Source of the DNA: JACCZR01 sp963830065
GTDB taxonomy: Bacteria; Actinomycetota; Thermoleophilia; Solirubrobacterales; Thermoleophilaceae
Assembly (NCBI GenBank): GCA_963830065.1
Contig: CAWHLA010000005.1
Coordinates: 124,001 to 188,000 of the forward strand
DNA length: 64,000 nt
Direction of reading: 5' to 3'
Shown here piece after piece: positions 60,575 to 64,000 of the stretch. Position numbers and translations under genes: made by a program. Position 1 is the first letter of the stretch; every line of letters begins with the position of its first letter. The notes beneath the pieces were generated by a model. It ran no database searches. It was not told where the DNA came from and saw nothing but the letters and a program-made list of their open reading frames with translations.

Positions 60575-61310
60575 CGACGACCCGTTCGCGGATCTCGACG
60601 AGGGCCCGCGGAAGAAGAGCCGGGCCGAGGCCATCGGCGACGAGCTGGCCGAGCGCGATCGCGTCGACCCCGAGGAGCCGCCCCGCCCGCCCCAGCGCGT
60701 CCGGCCAACGAACAAGTACGCGTGGGCGGTGGGGATCCTGCTGTTCATGGGCGTCGTCGCGCTTTACCTGACCACCGCTCAGAGCAACCAGGGCGAGGCG
60801 GTGGGCGGGCCGGCCACCGGCTCGCGGCTGTCCGCCTTCGCCGCGCCCCTGGCTCAGGGCAACCTGCACGGCGACGCCAACGTCTGTCAGCGCACCCCCT
60901 GTCCCGAGGAGGCCGGCAAGGTCCCGGCCTGCGACGTGCGCAGCGATCAGGTGCTGAACTCGTGCAAGCTGCGCGATGGCCCCGCCGTGCTCACCTTCGT
61001 CGTCACCCAGGGCACCGACTGCGAGCCGCAGGTGGACCGAGTCGAGCGGATGCGGCGCCAGTTCCCCGACGTGGACTTCGCGGTCGTCCTGAGCGGGCTG
61101 GAGCCCGCCGAGGCCGTCCAGATCGTGCGCCGCCGCCGCTGGACGCTGCCCGTGGGCCTCGACCCCGATGGCGCCGTGACCAACCTGTACGGCATCGGGG
61201 TGTGCCCGACCACGGTCTTCTCCGACGAGGCGGGTCGGGTCAGGGAGACCGCGCTCGGGAACCTCACCGAGCAGCAGATGCGCGAGAAGGTGCGGTCGAT
61301 CTCCCCGTGA
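60567..61310 (+). CDS. Membrane-anchored thioredoxin-like protein
   Basis: 247 residues from GTG 60567, inside the MmpL gene end. An acidic cytoplasmic N-terminus (about 50 residues), one membrane helix (KYAWAVGILLFMGVVALYLT) and an exported thioredoxin-fold domain. The expected CxxC is missing: the site reads VVTQGTDCEPQVDRV with a single Cys, while a second Cys precedes the cis-Pro loop (GVCPTTVF). It may act by a one-Cys or peroxiredoxin-like mechanism. Two further Cys pairs near 100-135 could form disulfides. The operon suggests oxidative folding or repair linked to the transporter (inference). Confidence 0.78.
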   Translation: MPDDDPFADLDEGPRKKSRAEAIGDELAERDRVDPEEPPRPPQRVRPTNKYAWAVGILLFMGVVALYLTTAQSNQGEAVGGPATGSRLSAFAAPLAQGNLHGDANVCQRTPCPEEAGKVPACDVRSDQVLNSCKLRDGPAVLTFVVTQGTDCEPQVDRVERMRRQFPDVDFAVVLSGLEPAEAVQIVRRRRWTLPVGLDPDGAVTNLYGIGVCPTTVFSDEAGRVRETALGNLTEQQMREKVRSISP

Positions 61311-61951
61311 GCGCCGAGCCCGAGCTGACCGCCGGCTGGGTGGACGCCGAACTGGCCGAGGAGTTCCCCGACCTGGGGCTCGCCTCGGTGCGGGTGGAGG
61401 CGCGCTCGGGCCGCAGCCCGTTCGCCGTGCGCGACCGGCTGCGCGAGCTCAGCGACCGCTTCACCGGCTCGAAGGTGATCCACATGCGCCAGGACCCGGT
61501 GCCCTGGGCCTACCGGGTGTTCTTCCGCCAGGTGGGCGTGGACCCGGACTCCGACCGCACGCCGGTCGAGCGGATCGCGGTCGAGCGCCTGGAGTGGGGG
61601 GGTCTGCGCAGCCAGAACCTGCTCGACGACGCCCTGGTGATCGCCACGGTGGAGACGGGCGTCCCGGTGATCGCCTTCGACGCCGACGCGGTCGGGCAGC
61701 ATCTCGGTCTGCGCCTGTCGCGCCGGGGGGAGCAGCTCGGCAGCGGGCGGCCGCTGTCGGTGCGCCAGATCGTGGTGGCCGACGAGGACCGGCCGCTGTC
61801 GGTGCTGTTCGGAGAGATCTCGGAGGAGCGCGGCGTGACCCGCCACACCAAGCGGATGGTGTTGGTCGCCCTGCGCGTAAAGGGGGTCCCGGAGATCGCC
61901 GTCGAGGAGGCGCTGTGGACTACCGCAGGCGTTTTGACGGAGAACCAATAG
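61307..61951 (+). CDS. B3/B4 tRNA-binding-domain protein
   Basis: 214 residues from GTG 61307 (GTGA overlap). It matches the stand-alone B3/B4 domain of the phenylalanyl-tRNA synthetase beta chain: VIHMRQDPVPWAYRVFFRQVGVDPD, TPVERIAVERLEWGG, LLDDALVIATVETGVPVIAFD. The free-standing proteins may edit mischarged tRNA or bind amino acids; the role is unproven. Third gene of the MmpL operon. Confidence 0.85.
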   Translation: MSAEPELTAGWVDAELAEEFPDLGLASVRVEARSGRSPFAVRDRLRELSDRFTGSKVIHMRQDPVPWAYRVFFRQVGVDPDSDRTPVERIAVERLEWGGLRSQNLLDDALVIATVETGVPVIAFDADAVGQHLGLRLSRRGEQLGSGRPLSVRQIVVADEDRPLSVLFGEISEERGVTRHTKRMVLVALRVKGVPEIAVEEALWTTAGVLTENQ

Positions 61952-61955
61952 CCGC

Positions 61956-61961
61956 TACCCT
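61956..61961 (+). promoter_or_regulatory. -10 element upstream of the 61991 gene
   Basis: TACCCT, followed by a leader of about 20 nt with the ribosome site GCAGGGAGA before GTG 61991. Confidence 0.4.
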
Positions 61962-61990
61962 GCGGGACAATCGTCGCAGGGAGAGACCCG

Positions 61991-62467
61991 GTGCCGGACA
62001 CCGTCCTACAGCCACCAAGCCCCGTCGTACTTCCGGGCACGACGCCCGACGAGCGGCCCGCCCGACGCACGCTGCTGGACCAGGTCGCGCGGCTGGAGGA
62101 CGAGCTCTCGCAGCTGTTCTGCTCGACCTGGCCCCGGAAGGGGTTCGACTGGTCGGTGCGGTCCCACGGAGGGCCGCGGATGCTCTCGCTGGCCGAGCTC
62201 GAGACTCTGCGCGACGACCTGGCCGAGCGCCTGGCCGGCGCTCGCCGCGCGCTGAGCGACCGCACCTACGTCGAGGAGCAGCACCGGGTGCGCATCGAGG
62301 AGATGCTCCTCGAGCCCGAGAAGCACAAGTGGGTGCGGGTCTCCAACGAGGACATCGGCGAGCCGGGCTGCAAGCACTGGCACGTCCGCCCGCGCTGGGG
62401 CGTGCTCGGGATGCTGCTGAGCTGGTGGCGCGTCCGCATCTCCTCCGGCTGTCCGTTAGCCACCTGA
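61991..62467 (+). CDS. Conserved-looking hypothetical protein, 158 aa
   Basis: 158 residues from GTG 61991. Not recognised. Residues 30-110 are helical and charged (LLDQVARLEDELSQLF, LSLAELETLRDDLAERLAGARRALSD, RVRIEEMLLEPEKH), suggesting coiled coil. The C-terminus has GEPGCKHWHVRPRWG with Cys/His and then a hydrophobic MLLSWWRVRISSGCPL. The pattern is well composed and the ribosome site is good, so it is a real gene. Possibly a nucleic-acid- or membrane-associated protein; no function is proposed. Confidence 0.75.
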   Translation: MPDTVLQPPSPVVLPGTTPDERPARRTLLDQVARLEDELSQLFCSTWPRKGFDWSVRSHGGPRMLSLAELETLRDDLAERLAGARRALSDRTYVEEQHRVRIEEMLLEPEKHKWVRVSNEDIGEPGCKHWHVRPRWGVLGMLLSWWRVRISSGCPLAT

Positions 62468-62482
62468 CACCCGTGCCCTCCC

Positions 62483-63001
62483 GTGGGTAAGCGAAGCCGT
62501 AAGCGCGGCCTCGACCAGCTCGGCTCGCGTGCCGAGCGGGATGCCGCGCGACGCGAGCGCCGGGCCGAGGCCGCTGCCGCCGGCGAGGCCAAGCCACCGG
62601 TGCGCAAGCGCCCGGGGCGTCCTGGCCTCGACGAGCGCCCCAAGCCGCCGTGGGGCAACTTCCCCCTGTCCGAGCTGGTGGTGCTGCTCGGAATCATCGT
62701 CATCGTCTGGGGCGCCCTCTCCGACAGCGACGCCCGCAACCAGCGGATCGGGGCCGGGCTGGTGATCGCCGCTCTCGGCGGTCTGGAGCTGGCCGTCCGC
62801 GAGCACCTGGCGGGCTTTCGCTCACACTCGACGATGCTCGCCGGCGCGGCGGCCTTCGCGGTGGTGACCGTGCTGGCACTCGGCCCCGGGCCCAACACGC
62901 TGGGGGTTCTGGTGATCATCGGGGCCCTGGTCTTCGGGGCGAGCTTCTACGCGCTGCGTCAGCTGTTCCGGCGGCGCTCGGGCGGACTCAGCTTCCGCTA
63001 G
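62483..63001 (+). CDS. Small integral membrane protein, unknown function (172 aa)
   Basis: 172 residues from GTG 62483. A basic Arg/Lys/Ala-rich N-terminus (1-50) is followed by four predicted helices (LSELVVLLGIIVIVWGAL, IGAGLVIAALGGLELAV, AGAAAFAVVTVLALG, TLGVLVIIGALVFGASFYAL). No family recognised. The following membrane protein starts 3 nt after its stop, so the two form an operon and may interact. Confidence 0.75.
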   Translation: MGKRSRKRGLDQLGSRAERDAARRERRAEAAAAGEAKPPVRKRPGRPGLDERPKPPWGNFPLSELVVLLGIIVIVWGALSDSDARNQRIGAGLVIAALGGLELAVREHLAGFRSHSTMLAGAAAFAVVTVLALGPGPNTLGVLVIIGALVFGASFYALRQLFRRRSGGLSFR

Positions 63002-63004
63002 GCC

Positions 63005-63388
63005 GTGCGCAACCTCCTTCGCACCGGAGGGAGCGGGCTGCTGTTGGTGGTGATCATGTTCGTGGGCGGCCTCGGGCTGTGGGTGGGGGTACCCCTGGGC
63101 TGGCTCTACATCGGCTCGCAGGTGCAGGGCGCCACCAACTCACTGGGCACCGCGCTCGCGGTGATGTTCGGCGGCTCGCTGCTGACCATCGCGGTGCTGG
63201 TGTTCCTGCTCGGGCGGCTGAACCGCCTGCACGCCGAGCTGCGAGAGCGCCGCGGCCTGGAGGACCACGGCAACACTGCCCTGGAGGCGGTGATGACCGT
63301 GAGCGCCGGCGTGGCGATACTCGGCTTCGCGGTGTGGTTCTTCCTGCTCTCGGGCTCGAGCCCGGTGCCCACCGGGCTCGGCTTCTAG
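63005..63388 (+). CDS. Small integral membrane protein, unknown function (127 aa)
   Basis: 127 residues from GTG 63005. Three hydrophobic helices: GLLLVVIMFVGGLGLWVGVP, ALAVMFGGSLLTIAVLVFLL and VSAGVAILGFAVWFFLL, with a basic cytoplasmic loop (RLNRLHAELRERRGLEDHG) between the second and third. Not recognised. Coupled to the preceding membrane protein gene. Confidence 0.75.
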   Translation: MRNLLRTGGSGLLLVVIMFVGGLGLWVGVPLGWLYIGSQVQGATNSLGTALAVMFGGSLLTIAVLVFLLGRLNRLHAELRERRGLEDHGNTALEAVMTVSAGVAILGFAVWFFLLSGSSPVPTGLGF

Positions 63389-63400
63389 GATCCGGCCCGC

Positions 63401-63883
63401 ATGGAGGCCTCCACCGCGCAGCCCCGCCGCCTGGCCCTCGGCGGCCTGCACCACGTGACGGTGATCGTCAAGGACGTGCGCCGGTCGGTGGACTTCTACC
63501 GCAACGTGCTCGGGCTGAGGCTGGTCAAGCAGACCGTGAACGAGGACGACCGCTCGGCCCGCCACCTTTTCTTCGGCGACGAGCAGGGCCGCCCGGGCAC
63601 GATGATCACCTGCCTCGAGTACCCCCAGCTGGACGAGGGGACGGTCGGCGTCGGTTCGACCCACCACATCGCCTTCTCGGTCGGCTCCGACGAGGAGCTG
63701 GAGGGGTGGCGCGCCTATCTCGAGTCACGGGGCGTGGAGTGCACCGCCGTGCTGGACCGGACCTACTTCCGGTCCGTCTACCTGCGCGATCCCGACGGGC
63801 ACATCGTTGAGCTGGCCACGTTGGGGCCCGGCGTCACGGTGGACGAGCCGCTGGAGCAGCTCGGCCACCGTGCCGTCGGCTAG
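63401..63883 (+). CDS. VOC-family (glyoxalase/ring-cleaving dioxygenase-like) protein
   Basis: 160 residues from ATG 63401. A single VOC module pair: LGGLHHVTVIVKDVRRSVDF, NVLGLRLVKQTVN, then GSTHHIAFSV and YLRDPDGHIVELAT with His/Glu metal ligands. LHHVT and LVKQTVN are typical of the ring-cleaving-dioxygenase-like glyoxalase branch (MhqO-like), but the protein is about half the length of those enzymes. The substrate is uncertain. TAGGAT (63386-63391) lies 9 nt before the start. Confidence 0.88.
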   Translation: MEASTAQPRRLALGGLHHVTVIVKDVRRSVDFYRNVLGLRLVKQTVNEDDRSARHLFFGDEQGRPGTMITCLEYPQLDEGTVGVGSTHHIAFSVGSDEELEGWRAYLESRGVECTAVLDRTYFRSVYLRDPDGHIVELATLGPGVTVDEPLEQLGHRAVG

Positions 63884-63925
63884 AAGTTCAACTCCCTAGG
63901 CGGCGCTCAACACCTGAGACCGGGT

Positions 63926-63988
63926 GCCCGCCGATCTGCGGGCGACCAACACGTCCCGCGAGAGCGGTGCGCTGACGCTCGGTCAGCG
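63926..63988 (+). terminator. Two hairpins after the VOC gene, possible terminator
   Basis: GCCCGC-N6-GCGGGC (63926-63943) and CGCTGAC-N5-GTCAGCG (63970-63988), the latter followed by TT. No long T-run. The rest of 63884-64000 shows no gene. Confidence 0.4.
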
Positions 63989-64000
63989 TTCCGATCTGTT

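Noticed and set aside
63990..64000. TTCCGATCTG near the window end resembling a sequencing-adapter tail
   Set aside because: Only about ten bases match, CCGATCTG also occurs naturally at 63931, and the flanking bases do not continue the adapter.
1..64000. tRNA, rRNA or riboswitch genes, including a cobalamin riboswitch for metH
   Set aside because: No cloverleaf, rRNA stretch or riboswitch core was recognised; the metH 5' region lies outside the window.

Overview
The window looks like chromosomal DNA of a high-GC actinobacterium, most likely class Thermoleophilia (Solirubrobacterales-like). This is inferred from very GC-rich codon use, frequent GTG/TTG starts, many Ser/Thr kinases and FHA proteins, and secreted proteins ending in an arginine-rich domain. 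No database search was possible. Genes are tightly packed: operon genes often overlap as ATGA, GTGA or TGATG, and convergent genes share or abut their stop codons. No rRNA, tRNA, CRISPR array, integrase or insertion sequence was seen, and no stretch over 300 bases lacks a gene or gene remnant.

Layout. 1-3162: 3' part of metH. 3163-14341: a family of secreted RTX-like calcium-repeat proteins around a large SARP/MalT-like regulator. Four promoters here share one 32-bp architecture (GTGAGCR-N4-GTGAGCG-N8-TAKCGT). 14417-23408: NTF2-like proteins, a tandem FHA protein, a PadR/cupin divergent pair, a cyclase-ATPase-TPR protein, an amidohydrolase and a cysteine dioxygenase-like enzyme. 23478-25100: CBS-type pyrophosphatase. 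25101-34182: GH5 glycosidase, a receptor kinase with a CHRD/SOD-like exterior, an FHA-FHA-kinase, and a divergent cyclase-ATPase-FHA / FHA-HTH / kinase operon. 34179-45941: GT39-like transferase, cellulose-synthase-like GT2 and GH8 on one strand; cNMP-domain protein, GH15, UGPase, phosphoglucomutase and a beta-propeller kinase on the other. Together these look like a glucan exopolysaccharide locus with its UDP-glucose supply. 46057-49139: amt, P-II and a PucR-type regulator. 49158-52696: circularly permuted ATP-grasp, class I amidotransferase-like hydrolase, GCS2-type ligase and a Cys-rich mini-protein, probably a peptide or amide metabolism unit. 53446-56324: MCE-type lipid ABC transporter without its MCE subunits. 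56341-63883: RibD-like reductase, DUF554, MmpL/RND, thioredoxin-like and B3/B4 proteins, three hypotheticals and a VOC protein.

Two themes recur. First, many genes appear leaderless: a TANNNT -10 element sits 6-8 nt before the start codon. Second, at least ten genes carry frameshifts, mostly net +1, concentrated at 10-15 kb and 30-37 kb. These look more like consensus errors than biology, except in the RTX array, where true pseudogenes are possible.

The best candidate for an undescribed system is the SARP-type regulator with its matched operators in front of the RTX/Arg-rich protein family.
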